From Brevibacillus daliensis (GTDB taxonomy: Bacteria; Bacillota; Bacilli; Brevibacillales; Brevibacillaceae), in NCBI RefSeq assembly GCF_021245735.1, contig NZ_JAJISB010000044.1:1-58723 (forward strand): DNA of 58,723 nt, in the 5' to 3' direction. The translations under genes were made by a program, and so were the position numbers. This document shows positions 17,456 through 25,876 of this stretch, in pieces. The notes beneath the pieces were generated by a model. It worked only from the letters and a program-made list of their open reading frames with translations. It was not told the DNA's origin and ran no database searches. The stretch's first letter is position 1, and every line of letters starts with the position of its first letter.

Positions 17456-19066
17456 ATGAAAATGAACAAGAGTTTATTTGTAGTCCTAAGCACTGTGCTG
17501 GTATCAGGAACTGTACTAGCAGGTTGTGGCGGAGGATCTGGTGACAGCGCAGGTTCAGGAGAACTAGCACAAGAAATTAGCATCAACTTAAAATCAGAAC
17601 CACCAACTGCTGACCCGGGATTAGCAGACGACAGTGCTTCTTCTACAATTCTACGTGCTACATTTGATGGCTTAATGCGTCCAGGCTTAGATGGCAAGCT
17701 AGCCAATTCTGTAGCAAAAGATTATAAAATGTCTGAAGATGGAAAAACTTATACCTTCACTCTACGTGAGAGCAAATGGTCTAATGGTGAACCAGTAACG
17801 GCTAAAGATTTCGAATATGCATGGAAACGTGTTTTGACACCTAAATTGGGTGCAAGTTATGCCTATCAATTATATTATTTGAAAAATGCAGAAGCTTATA
17901 ACAAAGGACAAGCTAAAGTAGAAGATGTAGGTGTTAAAGCACTAGACGAGCATACTTTAGAAGTAACTTTGGAAAATCCAACTCCATTCTTCCTTGAGTT
18001 AACAGCTTTCTACACACTATTCCCTGTTAATGAAAAATTAGTTTCCTCTAATAAGGAATGGGCTAATGAAGCAGCAACACATGTAGGTAACGGACCATTC
18101 AAAATGACTGAATGGAAACATAAAAGTAGTATCATCCTTGAGAAAAATGAAAACTACTGGGATGCAGAAAATGTAAAAGTAAACAAGATCAACATGAACA
18201 TGATCGACGATGAGAGCACTGAGTTGTCTATGTTTGAACAAGGCGAACTTAATTGGGCTGGTCAACCAACAAGTATGATTCCTACTGATGCGATTAAACC
18301 TAAGATGGATTCAGGTGAAGCGAATACGCAAGCAAAAGCGGGTATCTACTGGTACAAGTTCAATACAGAAAAAGCACCATTTAACAATGCAAAAATTCGT
18401 AAAGCGTTTGCCTATGCAATCGATCGTCAAACAATTGTAGATAACATTACTCAATCTGGACAAATCCCAGCTATGAGTGTATTGCCTCCAACAATGGAGT
18501 TAAATAAAGGCGGACTATTTAAAGACTACGATGCTGAAACAGCGAAAAAATTGTTGGAAGAAGGTATGAAAGAAGAGGGATTAACGAAACTACCTCCAAT
18601 CGAACTATCTTTCAATACAGCTGAAAAACATAAAAAAATTGCAGAAACCATTCAAGACCAATGGAAAAAAGTTCTTGGTGCTAATGTAACATTGGTTAAT
18701 AAAGAGTGGAAAGTATATGTTGAAGATATGCACAGTGGTAATTACCAAGTAGGACGTATGGGTTGGAACGCAGACTATAACGATCCAATCAGCTTCCTTG
18801 ATATTTATAAAGACAAAACTGGTGGTAACAACGATACCAAATGGGAAAATGCTAAGTACAAAGAACTGTTAGACAAAGCGTCTGCTGAAACAGATCTGGC
18901 AAAACGTAGTGAGTACATGACTGAGGCAGAAAGAATTTTGGTTGATGAAATGCCAATCGTACCAATCTATTTTGACTCTAACTTGTGGTTACAAGATAAA
19001 AACCTGAAAAATGTAATTGTAGACCCACTTGGTAACATTGACTTCAAATGGGCTGTAATGGAATAA
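17456..19066 (+). CDS. Oligopeptide ABC transporter substrate-binding lipoprotein (OppA type), copy 2
   Basis: This paralogue of the preceding gene has 536 residues from ATG 17456. The start is chosen because TTGGGGGGC lies just upstream. The earlier in-frame TTG at 17441 is part of that ribosome site. The lipobox is VLAGC with Cys24. The two proteins align along their whole length: both have SEPPTADPGLA, PTPFFLELT.FYT.FPVN, IYWYKFNT, YQVGRMGWNAD and a GNID.KWA ending. The differences spread through the ligand-binding lobes, suggesting altered peptide preference. It has its own AT-rich promoter region and terminator. Confidence 0.92.
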   Translation: MKMNKSLFVVLSTVLVSGTVLAGCGGGSGDSAGSGELAQEISINLKSEPPTADPGLADDSASSTILRATFDGLMRPGLDGKLANSVAKDYKMSEDGKTYTFTLRESKWSNGEPVTAKDFEYAWKRVLTPKLGASYAYQLYYLKNAEAYNKGQAKVEDVGVKALDEHTLEVTLENPTPFFLELTAFYTLFPVNEKLVSSNKEWANEAATHVGNGPFKMTEWKHKSSIILEKNENYWDAENVKVNKINMNMIDDESTELSMFEQGELNWAGQPTSMIPTDAIKPKMDSGEANTQAKAGIYWYKFNTEKAPFNNAKIRKAFAYAIDRQTIVDNITQSGQIPAMSVLPPTMELNKGGLFKDYDAETAKKLLEEGMKEEGLTKLPPIELSFNTAEKHKKIAETIQDQWKKVLGANVTLVNKEWKVYVEDMHSGNYQVGRMGWNADYNDPISFLDIYKDKTGGNNDTKWENAKYKELLDKASAETDLAKRSEYMTEAERILVDEMPIVPIYFDSNLWLQDKNLKNVIVDPLGNIDFKWAVME

Positions 19067-19082
19067 GATTTTGACTGTAACA

Positions 19083-19114
19083 GGCTGACATCGCACATGT
19101 CAGCCTTTTTTTTC
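19083..19114 (+). terminator. Terminator of OppA copy 2
   Basis: GGCTGACAT pairs perfectly with ATGTCAGCC around a five-base loop, followed by eight T. Confidence 0.92.
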
Positions 19115-19197
19115 GTTACATATAGGACATATGACCAAACCCCTCCGTCATCTCGGACATAGAGTAAAGGGAACGATCAATTGGAGGGAGGCTGACC

Positions 19198-19458
19198 ATG
19201 GACTTAGCAAAATTGTTGAGGCTAGCCCAAGGCGTTAATAAGGAGAAGTTGAAATCGGATGAAGGTATTCGAGATGTTATTAAAGATCTAGCAAGGAAAA
19301 CAGGCAAAGAAATGACAAGAAAGGACCTAGATAATTACGTGGCCCAGGTAAAAAAGGTAATGAAGCAAAAAGACATTGGTGGCATGTTAGATCAATTAAA
19401 ACGTAAAGGGTTTGATAAAAACGATCTGGATACAATTCGTAGAAATCTGAAAAAGTAG
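19198..19458 (+). CDS. SpoVIF-like small sporulation protein
   Basis: This is a soluble, helical, highly charged protein of 86 residues. Its pattern (LAQGVNKEKLKSDEGIRDVI then KDLARKTGK) resembles the stage VI sporulation protein F family. In B. subtilis that family is YjcC, needed for late spore-coat assembly. The match is from memory of the family pattern and is moderate. The ATG follows GGAGGGAGG with good spacing. The next gene begins about 15 to 65 bases downstream, depending on its start, and is probably cotranscribed. Confidence 0.6.
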   Translation: MDLAKLLRLAQGVNKEKLKSDEGIRDVIKDLARKTGKEMTRKDLDNYVAQVKKVMKQKDIGGMLDQLKRKGFDKNDLDTIRRNLKK

Positions 19459-19471
19459 GGAGGGACTTCCC

Positions 19472-19969
19472 ATAACCAGAAAACTTGCTCCAAAAAGGCG
19501 CAGTCCAACCGAATCTCAAGAATTGGGACGAATGATTACGACGATGCAGCAAGATCAGCAAGCCTATGTCCAAAAGGAGATGGCGCAAATTCGTCAGGAA
19601 ATCATGGAACTAAAAAGCATGCTTAGTCGCCTTCGCGCTGCTTCCCACCAACAATCTGAGCCACAATTTCAAAATCCAATAACCAGGCTTCTTTTCCCTA
19701 GAAGACGTCGTCCGGAACCCACAATCATAGTCGAAGAAGCTCCAAAGCCTAAGCCAGCAATTAATTTGGAACAAATGCTACCACTACTACCCCAGCTTGG
19801 TTCCATGATGCCCCAGCTTACGTCTGTAATGCCACAGATGAAAAACATAAATTTGAAGGATACGATGCAATTGTTATCCAATCCAGCTGTAACAGGAATG
19901 ATGCAGCAACTAATTGGTGGTATGACAAAAGAAGCAGATGGAAAAGCAACGCAGTCGAAAAAAAAATAA
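19472..19969 (+). CDS. Hypothetical protein with coiled coil and hydrophobic tail
   Basis: I do not recognise this family. The N-terminal third has a heptad-like helix (QAYVQKEMAQIRQEIMELK), then a basic segment (LLFPRRRRPEP), then a Met/Pro/Leu-rich tail. The start is unclear. The only good ribosome site is GGGAGGG at 19458-19464, and the codon at the right distance in frame is ATA at 19472. It would give a basic N-terminus (TRKLAPKRR). The first conventional start, TTG at 19523, has no ribosome site. I give the longer form because the coding pattern continues upstream. It follows the SpoVIF-like gene and shares a terminator. Confidence 0.5.
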   Translation: MTRKLAPKRRSPTESQELGRMITTMQQDQQAYVQKEMAQIRQEIMELKSMLSRLRAASHQQSEPQFQNPITRLLFPRRRRPEPTIIVEEAPKPKPAINLEQMLPLLPQLGSMMPQLTSVMPQMKNINLKDTMQLLSNPAVTGMMQQLIGGMTKEADGKATQSKKK

Positions 19970-19984
19970 AAGAAAACAAGGAAG

Positions 19985-20027
19985 AAGCTGATTGTAATTC
20001 TTATGTAAGGAGACAATCAGCTTTTTC
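19985..20027 (+). terminator. Terminator after the SpoVIF-like/hypothetical pair
   Basis: AAGCTGATTGT pairs with ACAATCAGCTT, followed by a T-run. Confidence 0.8.
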
Positions 20028-20197
20028 TTGTTAATTCAGAAAAGTAAAATAATCCTATAAAGGCTTATTTTGTCATTTTATTTTGGTAAAATGAAATTGT
20101 TGCCAAAAAAATGGTTAAGTAGGACTAAAATCCTATAAACTTTTTTTCGACAAGTCACGTCTATAAGATGAACAGCTAGGTAAAGGGAGGAAAAAAG

Positions 20198-21820
20198 TTG
20201 AAAAAGTTTGTGTTAGGCGTACTTGCCCTAGGAAGTTTTTTATGGTTGGGACCACAGGGTACAGATGCCGTGGCGCAAGCGGCTGTTGCCAATGACATCA
20301 ATCTACGGATTGAAGGTAAGGTAGTTCAAACAGAAGTGCCACCAAGTATGTCTAATGGTCGGACGCTTGTACCAGTTCGTGTTGTCGCTGAAGGTTTAGG
20401 AGCAGATGTCGATTGGAATCAAAAAGAAAGGAAAGCGACCATTACCAAGGATGGCAGAACAATTGTTTTGCAAACAAAAAGTAAAAAAGCCTACATAGAC
20501 GGTAAATTGCACAACCTGGATGCTGTTCCCGAGTTGGTAAATAACCGTATGTTGCTACCATTACGGTTTGTTGGTGAGGCTTTAGGTACAAATATTGGTT
20601 GGGATAACGACACTCGTACTGTTCTGGCTAATGAGCCGATTGTGGCTGTGGTTAATGGAGAAGCATTGCCTGCAAGTGAGCAATTATATCGCTGGGATGA
20701 CAAAGTGTTACTTCCCGTTAAGGCAGTTGCGGACAAGCTTGGAGTAAAACAGGAAGATATTTGGAATAAAGCTACGTTCAAAAAGAATATCGATTCTAAC
20801 ACACCTGTTGTTTCTCTGGAGGATATAGAGTCAAGTCTTAAGTTGGATGTTGTCAAATGGGACAAGGACCGTAACCAAGTTATTATCCAGAAGGTTAACA
20901 AATTACAGGATGTATATGTGGAAAAAACAGATATTCATGTAGCAACTTCTTCTCCCGTCGTTCCTAAAGCAAGTGTTTTACAAGACCCGTATCGAATTGT
21001 TTTGGATTTACCATCAACAGAATTATCGTCTTCTTTGCGTGAAGGACTGTCTACCGGGGATATAAAAGAAGTGAAGGTACCTATGACAGACGATTACACG
21101 TATGATTTATGGAATGAAACAGGTGAGAGTAAGGAACCACTTATTCGTACAGTCCGGTACAGTCAATATCAATCTAATCCGCATGTTGTTCGAGTTGTTG
21201 TAGAATTGAGCCGTGCAGGTGATTATGATATCGTAAACACAAATGAAGGCTTCACGCTGAAAGTGAAAGAAAAGCCAGCAAAAGGGAAGTTCACTATCGT
21301 GGTTGATGCTGGTCACGGGGGATCGGACGTCGGTGCAATAGGGACACAAGGAAATTATGAAAAGGACTTCACTCTTGCTGTGTCGAATTACTTGATAGAC
21401 TACCTGAAAAAGCACAAAGACTTTGAGGTAATTGCTACTCGAACTACCGATGTATATCCATCCTTGCAAAAACGAGTTGAGATTGCAAACAATGCTGGAG
21501 CTGATATGTTCATCTCTATCCATGCCAACTCTTTTAGTCCAACAACTCAGGGTACTGAAACATACTATTATAATCAAAATAGTTCAGATCTTGCCAAAGT
21601 TGTTCATAAGCATTTGGTGAATGCAACAGGCTTCCCGGATCGCAAAGTAAAACAAAGCGGATTTTACGTCATTAAGAATACCAAGATGCCGGCGGTCTTG
21701 ACAGAGACAGGCTTCCTCAGCAACTCCTATGAAAATTCAAAGTTAATGTCGCCGCAATTTCAGGATAAAGTAGCCAAAGCACTTGCTGATGCTATCGTCG
21801 AATACTATCAGACCTATTAG
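20198..21820 (+). CDS. N-acetylmuramoyl-L-alanine amidase with stalk and AMIN domains
   Basis: This secreted zinc hydrolase cleaves the bond between MurNAc and the stem peptide of peptidoglycan. In order it has a signal peptide (residues 1-28) and two copper-amine-oxidase-like stalk domains (about 30-145, blocks GRTLVPVRVVAEGLG and NRMLLPLRFVGEALG). A third, degenerate stalk follows at about 150-230. An AMIN-like domain (about 235-350) and an Amidase_3 catalytic domain (about 365-538) complete it. Catalytic blocks are VVDAGHGGSDVGAIG, ADMFISIHANSF and VLTETGFLSN. The start is TTG at 20198 behind AAAGGGAGG. It is followed 20 bases later by the GerM-type lipoprotein, so the two may form a wall or spore operon. 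Confidence 0.92.
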   Translation: MKKFVLGVLALGSFLWLGPQGTDAVAQAAVANDINLRIEGKVVQTEVPPSMSNGRTLVPVRVVAEGLGADVDWNQKERKATITKDGRTIVLQTKSKKAYIDGKLHNLDAVPELVNNRMLLPLRFVGEALGTNIGWDNDTRTVLANEPIVAVVNGEALPASEQLYRWDDKVLLPVKAVADKLGVKQEDIWNKATFKKNIDSNTPVVSLEDIESSLKLDVVKWDKDRNQVIIQKVNKLQDVYVEKTDIHVATSSPVVPKASVLQDPYRIVLDLPSTELSSSLREGLSTGDIKEVKVPMTDDYTYDLWNETGESKEPLIRTVRYSQYQSNPHVVRVVVELSRAGDYDIVNTNEGFTLKVKEKPAKGKFTIVVDAGHGGSDVGAIGTQGNYEKDFTLAVSNYLIDYLKKHKDFEVIATRTTDVYPSLQKRVEIANNAGADMFISIHANSFSPTTQGTETYYYNQNSSDLAKVVHKHLVNATGFPDRKVKQSGFYVIKNTKMPAVLTETGFLSNSYENSKLMSPQFQDKVAKALADAIVEYYQTY

Positions 21821-21840
21821 TAAAGGGAGGCAGATTCGCC

Positions 21841-22398
21841 ATGAAACGTGTAGCGATTCTCATGTGCGCACTCTTAACCATTTTCGCAGTGGCATGTGGA
21901 CGTGGTAATGCGCCAGAAACAACTACGCCAGAGGTACCACCGGGAGTGGAGGTACCGTCTAATAATGGTGCACAAACCGAGCAGCCAGTCACTGATAAAG
22001 AAGTTACATTACCATTGAAGGTTTATTATGCCGATGGCGATCTAACCCAGCTGATTGAAGAGCAACAAGAGATTGTAAAGCCAAAAAAAGATGAAGACAA
22101 ATATGCAAAAGCAATGGAGTTATTAGAAAAACCAAAGAAGGAAACCAATTTTCCGCTTTGGAAAAATTTTCAATATCACTCTATTACATTTAACAATGGT
22201 ACATTGACTATCGATTGTAAGAGCACGAACCAGTACAATCTTGGTTCAAGTGGCGAAGCATTTGCCATTGATGCTCTCAAACAAACAATGTTCCAATTCT
22301 CGGAAGTAAAAGAGATTAATATTCTTGTAGATGGGAAACCGACAGAGTCTCTCATGGGACATGTATCTTTTACCAATCCCATAACTCGTGAATCTTAG
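21841..22398 (+). CDS. GerM-type (GerMN domain) lipoprotein
   Basis: This exported lipoprotein has 185 residues. The signal peptide ends VACG with lipidated Cys19. A Pro/Thr-rich linker follows (about 22-50), and then one GerMN domain (about 55-180). GerMN domains occur in B. subtilis GerM, which takes part in spore engulfment and germination through cell-wall contacts. GerM has two such domains and this protein has one. It is encoded directly after an amidase, and a shared role in wall remodelling is a reasonable inference. Confidence 0.8.
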   Translation: MKRVAILMCALLTIFAVACGRGNAPETTTPEVPPGVEVPSNNGAQTEQPVTDKEVTLPLKVYYADGDLTQLIEEQQEIVKPKKDEDKYAKAMELLEKPKKETNFPLWKNFQYHSITFNNGTLTIDCKSTNQYNLGSSGEAFAIDALKQTMFQFSEVKEINILVDGKPTESLMGHVSFTNPITRES

Positions 22399-22420
22399 TA
22401 AGAAACCTGACAGGTATTAG

Positions 22421-22452
22421 AAAGCGGTGGGCTTAAAGCTCACCGCTTTTAT
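22421..22452 (+). terminator. Terminator of the amidase/GerM-type operon
   Basis: AAAGCGGTG and CACCGCTTT form the stem, ending in TTTT. Confidence 0.85.
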
Positions 22453-22553
22453 GTTGTAATCACGTATAAGATAAAGTGCAAATCTATTGAGTTACGTCCG
22501 CCTGCGATCAGTAGCCAGAAATGTAATGCAATAAAGTATGACTTAAAGAAAAC

Positions 22554-22581
22554 TTTACATTATCCATACATCATCTTCATG
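22554..22581 (+). promoter_or_regulatory. PhoP-box-like direct repeats upstream of pstB
   Basis: TTTACA at 22554, CATACA at 22565 and TTCATG at 22576 recur every 11 bases. That spacing is typical of B. subtilis PhoP sites (TTAACA-like hexamers). Only the first two hexamers are good matches, so this is tentative. It fits the phosphate-transport gene that follows. Confidence 0.3.
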
Positions 22582-22632
22582 TGTATGAGGTAAAGTTGCT
22601 CTAGAAGCGATGAGAGGAGTTGAAGCTCTAGC

Positions 22633-23379
22633 ATGATTACTGTGGAGCAACTTCATGTATATTATGGCCTTACCCATGCGATCAAAGATATAAACATGCA
22701 TATGCAGGAAAAAACAATTACTGCATTGATTGGTCCATCAGGATGCGGAAAGTCAACATTTTTACGCACACTTAACCGAATGAACGATATGATTCCCCAA
22801 ATAAAGATTAAAGGTAGTATTAAAATAAGTGATAAAAATATATACGATCCTTCGTGGGATATAGAACAATTACGGAAACGTGTTGGAATGGTTTTTCAAA
22901 AGCCTACCCCGTTTCCAAAAAGCATTTATGAAAACATTACCTATGGTCCAAAACTTCATGGGGTTACAGATCGAGCTACTTTGGAGGAAATTGTTGTTTC
23001 CAGTCTAAAAAAAGCAGCTTTGTGGGATGAAGTAAAGGATGTTCTAAACAAGCCTGCTACAGGCTTGTCAGGTGGACAGCAACAACGATTATGTATTGCT
23101 CGAGCACTTGCTGTTGAGCCGGAAGTTATTTTGCTGGATGAACCAACTTCTGCATTGGACCCGATTGCCACTGCTAAAATTGAGGAACTTTTAGCCGAGT
23201 TGAAGGAAAATTACACTCTGGTAATGGTTACCCACAATATGCAGCAAGCAGCACGTATTTCTGATCGAACTGCCTTCTTCCTACAAGGAGAGAATATTGA
23301 ATACAACGATACAACAGAGATCTTTGAAAATCCTCAAGATAAACGGCTTCAGGACTATATTTCAGGACGGTTTGGATAA
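22633..23379 (+). CDS. pstB: Phosphate ABC transporter ATP-binding protein PstB, orphan copy
   Basis: PstB is the ATPase of the high-affinity phosphate importer. The protein has 248 residues with Walker [10 protein letters not shown], the PstB-specific LRTLNRMND after it, [18 protein letters not shown], signature LSGGQQQR and Walker [13 protein letters not shown]. No pstS, pstC or pstA lies next to it. Either it serves a transporter encoded elsewhere or it has split from its operon. The ribosome site (GAGGAG) is unusually far from the ATG, about 13 bases. A PhoP-like repeat lies upstream. Confidence 0.88.
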   Translation: MITVEQLHVYYGLTHAIKDINMHMQEKTITALIGPSGCGKSTFLRTLNRMNDMIPQIKIKGSIKISDKNIYDPSWDIEQLRKRVGMVFQKPTPFPKSIYENITYGPKLHGVTDRATLEEIVVSSLKKAALWDEVKDVLNKPATGLSGGQQQRLCIARALAVEPEVILLDEPTSALDPIATAKIEELLAELKENYTLVMVTHNMQQAARISDRTAFFLQGENIEYNDTTEIFENPQDKRLQDYISGRFG

Positions 23380-23410
23380 AAGAGCGGCTAATAAGTCGTT
23401 CTTTTTTTTA
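23378..23410 (+). terminator. Terminator of pstB
   Basis: AAAGAGCGGCT pairs with AGTCGTTCTTT, with a wobble pair, followed by a T-run. Confidence 0.75.
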
Positions 23411-23544
23411 GGTGCAGGTAAGTTTTGTCTGTATCAAGGGAAGAACAGTGTTCAGTACTCTATCCGTGCAAATTCATAGATTCCCACCATAGCGAGCATA
23501 TAGTATACTGAATTTAATTAAGATTCATAAAAGGTGGGGAGATA

Positions 23545-23877
23545 ATGGATTCCACAGAAATAGTTCAAATAATGTTATATGCGGATTTCTTTAAGATAAT
23601 GGGAGACAAGACCAGGTTAACGATCTTAGCTCTATTACAAGTGCAAGCATTATGTGTACGGGATCTAGTGGAGATACTGCAGGCATCTCAGCCTTCCGTT
23701 TCTCAGCATTTAGCTAAGATGAAGAGCCAAGGCTTAGTAAAGGAAGAACGACGCGGAGCATGGGTTTTTTATTCCCTTAACACAGACTCGAATAAGCTCA
23801 TCCCATCTATTCTAGAGCATTTACCAGATTTGAAACCGTTAGTCGACAAGCAACAAAGAGTGAGTCTTAGTAGTTAA
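23545..23877 (+). CDS. ArsR-family winged-helix regulator
   Basis: This is a DNA-binding repressor-type protein of 110 residues. The ArsR winged helix spans about residues 12-90: FFKIMGDKTRLTILALL, then the recognition helix SQPSVSQHLAKMKSQGLV and the wing RRGAWVFYSL. There is one Cys (CVRDL) and no ELCVCDL-type metal box, so the ligand is unknown. The ATG follows GGTGGGGAG. It stands alone between pstB and the spore protein gene, with no obvious partner. Confidence 0.88.
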   Translation: MDSTEIVQIMLYADFFKIMGDKTRLTILALLQVQALCVRDLVEILQASQPSVSQHLAKMKSQGLVKEERRGAWVFYSLNTDSNKLIPSILEHLPDLKPLVDKQQRVSLSS

Positions 23878-23905
23878 TATTGTCATTTTATGGATGATCA
23901 TACCA
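23874..23905 (+). promoter_or_regulatory. Possible forespore (sigma-G-like) promoter of the SASP gene
   Basis: TTAATA at 23874-23879 and CATACCA at 23899-23905 resemble the sigma-G elements (TGAATA and CATACTA). The 19-base spacing is slightly long. The position fits a gene expected to be made in the forespore. Confidence 0.3.
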
Positions 23906-23974
23906 AAAAAAGGTTAGGATACATCTCATCTCTCAAGCACACATTATTATTGTGAATTGAGGAGGTGAGACAAC

Positions 23975-24418
23975 ATGGAAAACAACAAGACACAAGGTAC
24001 AAATGCTGCTGCGAATAGAGCTGCAAGAGCTGCTCAACAACAAAACACAGCGACTGAGTTTGCAAGTGAGACAAACGCAACTCAAGTACGCAAACAAAAC
24101 CAGGCTTCTGCTTCTCGCGCTTCTCAACAACAAAACACAGCGACTGAGTTTGCAAGTGAGACAAACGCAACTCAAGTACGCAAACAAAACCAGGCTTCTG
24201 CTTCTCGCGCTTCTCAACAACAAAACACAGCGACTGAGTTTGCAAGTGAGACAAACGCAACTCAAGTACGCAAACAAAACCAGGCTTCTGCTTCTCGCGC
24301 TTCTCAACAACAAAACACAGCGACTGAGTTTGCAAGTGAGACAAACGTAGCTCAAGTACGCAACCAAAACCAAGCTTCTGCTTCTCGCGCTTCTCAACAA
24401 AATAACGCTACGGAATAA
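23975..24418 (+). CDS. sspE: Gamma-type small acid-soluble spore protein, expanded repeat form
   Basis: Gamma-SASPs are stored in the spore core and broken down at germination as an amino-acid source. They do not bind DNA. The protein has 147 residues, rich in Gln, Asn, Ala, Ser and Thr. It has four copies of a 30-residue unit (QQQNTATEFASETNATQVRK then QNQASASRAS) plus a partial fifth. TEFASE is the classical GPR protease cleavage site and occurs once per unit. Usual SspE proteins have two such repeats and about 85-95 residues, so this one is longer. The ATG follows GAGGAGGTGAG. Confidence 0.92.
   Translation: MENNKTQGTNAAANRAARAAQQQNTATEFASETNATQVRKQNQASASRASQQQNTATEFASETNATQVRKQNQASASRASQQQNTATEFASETNATQVRKQNQASASRASQQQNTATEFASETNVAQVRNQNQASASRASQQNNATE
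24035..24394 (+). repeat. Four tandem 90-bp repeats inside the SASP gene
   Basis: The units start at 24035, 24125, 24215 and 24305. By eye, units 1 to 3 are identical at the DNA level. Unit 4 differs at about four bases (in the NATQVRKQ segment). Near-identity at synonymous sites points to recent expansion or gene conversion. Confidence 0.95.
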
Positions 24419-24432
24419 CAGGTTAACAGTGG

Positions 24433-24462
24433 GCCTTCACCATTATGGTGAAGGCTCTTAAT
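24433..24462 (+). terminator. Terminator of the SASP gene
   Basis: GCCTTCACCAT pairs perfectly with ATGGTGAAGGC around one T, followed by a T-containing tail. Confidence 0.85.
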
Positions 24463-24661
24463 TTTGAGTTTCAATAATTGAATAAGACAACTCCAACTTG
24501 TCTGCATATTGGGACGAGAATGCACATAGATATATAACGCATAGAGCAGGAGGGAAAAAACTGTTAGCTTTACAGATCTACTAATGACCTGTAAGCAAAA
24601 GGAATCATGGCAGATGAGCAATGAGCACCAAGCTGGAGCAAGCAAGAAAGACAGCTAACTA

Positions 24662-24810
24662 TCTCAACATAAGTTGAGAAATACTTGTTGAAGATAAAGG
24701 CTTTTCAACAAGTATTGACAAGTTGTCTTGGAGCTTGTTCACCTCTGACAAATTTCCTAGGAAATAGACAGTCAGACCCTCCTTTGTCGAAATTAGACAA
24801 GGGGAGTTGA
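24662..24810. promoter_or_regulatory. Array of inverted repeats upstream of ydcC
   Basis: Four structures follow one another. CTCAAC/GTTGAG lies at 24663-24678. A perfect 13-bp stem, AATACTTGTTGAA (24680-24692) with TTCAACAAGTATT (24704-24716), comes next. The self-complementary GACAAGTTGTC follows at 24717-24727. Last is TTGTC-N7-GACAA just before the ribosome site. There is no T-run, so these are not simple terminators. They may be operator sites or a folded mRNA leader. The function is unknown. Confidence 0.45.
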
Positions 24811-24814
24811 AAAA

Positions 24815-25840
24815 ATGAAGCGTAGGGCATTTGGTTTGGTGATGGTGCTGTTGCTCGCATTGGTTGTAACTGGATGCTTCGGAACGAAGACACCAGAAGA
24901 TGTAGTTAATGATTTGGGAGGGAAACTGGAAAAGATAACAGGGTACAAGACGAACGCTATTCTGACATTGCAGACTGGAACAACACCGCAGCAATATGAT
25001 GTGGAGGTGTGGTTTTCAAAGCCCACCAACTATCGGGTAGCACTTACTTCAAAACAACGTAATATTACACAGATTATTTTACGCAATGATGAAGGAGTAT
25101 TTGTTCTAACGCCCCATTTGAAAAAAAGCTTCCGCTTCCAAAGTGGTTGGCCGGAAAATAATGGACCTCTCTATTTATATGAGACGTTAGTTCACAGTAT
25201 CATTGATGACACAACTCGCAAGGTGAAAATGGATGACAAGGAGTATATGTTCGAAGTAAAAGCCAACTATAGTGGAAATCGTTCCTTCAGCAAACAAAAA
25301 ATTTGGCTAACGGATGAGCTTATACCAAAGAAAGCAGAGATTATGGATAATAACTCGAATAAACTGGTAGATATTCAATTTACTGAATTCGTGTTTAATC
25401 CAGAATTTACAAAAGATGATTTTAATAAAGACAAAAATATGACGAGTGGCATACAAGCTGTTCCAGCGATGAGTCAACCTGGCACGGAGGATCTCACAAG
25501 TGATTTTGGTACGATTGAACCTACTTATCTTCCAGCAGGAGTAAAATTAGAAAGTGTGGGGCCAGTTACTTATAAAGAGGAAAGAGCAGTAGTTCTAAAA
25601 TACCAAGGTAATTTTAATTACTCCTTAATTGAAAACAGGCCATCAGCTACTTCTGTGTGGATGGAAGAATCTGAACCAGTAGATCTCATGTTTACAATCG
25701 GAGCCATCTCACATACAGCCGATAATAAGCGAGTCCTCAAATGGGAGTTAGATGGCGTAGAGTTTAAATTAGCTGGTGACCTGCCTGAAGAAGAAATGAT
25801 CAAGGTCGCACAATCTACGTATGGAGTAGGCGGAAAATAA
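24815..25840 (+). CDS. ydcC: YdcC-like sporulation lipoprotein (LolA fold)
   Basis: This exported lipoprotein has 341 residues. The lipobox ends VVTGC with Cys21. A LolA/LppX-type lipoprotein-carrier fold follows: YDVEVWFSKPTNYRVAL, NDEGVFVLTPHLKKSFRF, YLYETLVHSI. The C-terminal part (about 235-335) is a DUF4367-type domain. It closely resembles B. subtilis YdcC, a sigma-E-controlled gene needed for sporulation that also lies just upstream of alr. This gene neighbourhood supports the call. The ATG follows AGGGGAG. Confidence 0.88.
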   Translation: MKRRAFGLVMVLLLALVVTGCFGTKTPEDVVNDLGGKLEKITGYKTNAILTLQTGTTPQQYDVEVWFSKPTNYRVALTSKQRNITQIILRNDEGVFVLTPHLKKSFRFQSGWPENNGPLYLYETLVHSIIDDTTRKVKMDDKEYMFEVKANYSGNRSFSKQKIWLTDELIPKKAEIMDNNSNKLVDIQFTEFVFNPEFTKDDFNKDKNMTSGIQAVPAMSQPGTEDLTSDFGTIEPTYLPAGVKLESVGPVTYKEERAVVLKYQGNFNYSLIENRPSATSVWMEESEPVDLMFTIGAISHTADNKRVLKWELDGVEFKLAGDLPEEEMIKVAQSTYGVGGK

Positions 25841-25846
25841 GTAAGG

Positions 25847-25876
25847 AAAAGACGAAGCAATGCTTCGTCTTTTTTC
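25847..25876 (+). terminator. Terminator of ydcC
   Basis: AAAAGACGAAGCA pairs perfectly with TGCTTCGTCTTTT, followed by more T. Confidence 0.92.

Noticed and set aside
23898-24400. Long open frames on both strands across the SASP repeats
   Set aside because: A 90-bp repeat keeps every frame in phase, so stop-free shadow frames are expected. Only the plus frame encodes a SASP with GPR sites and a proper ribosome site.
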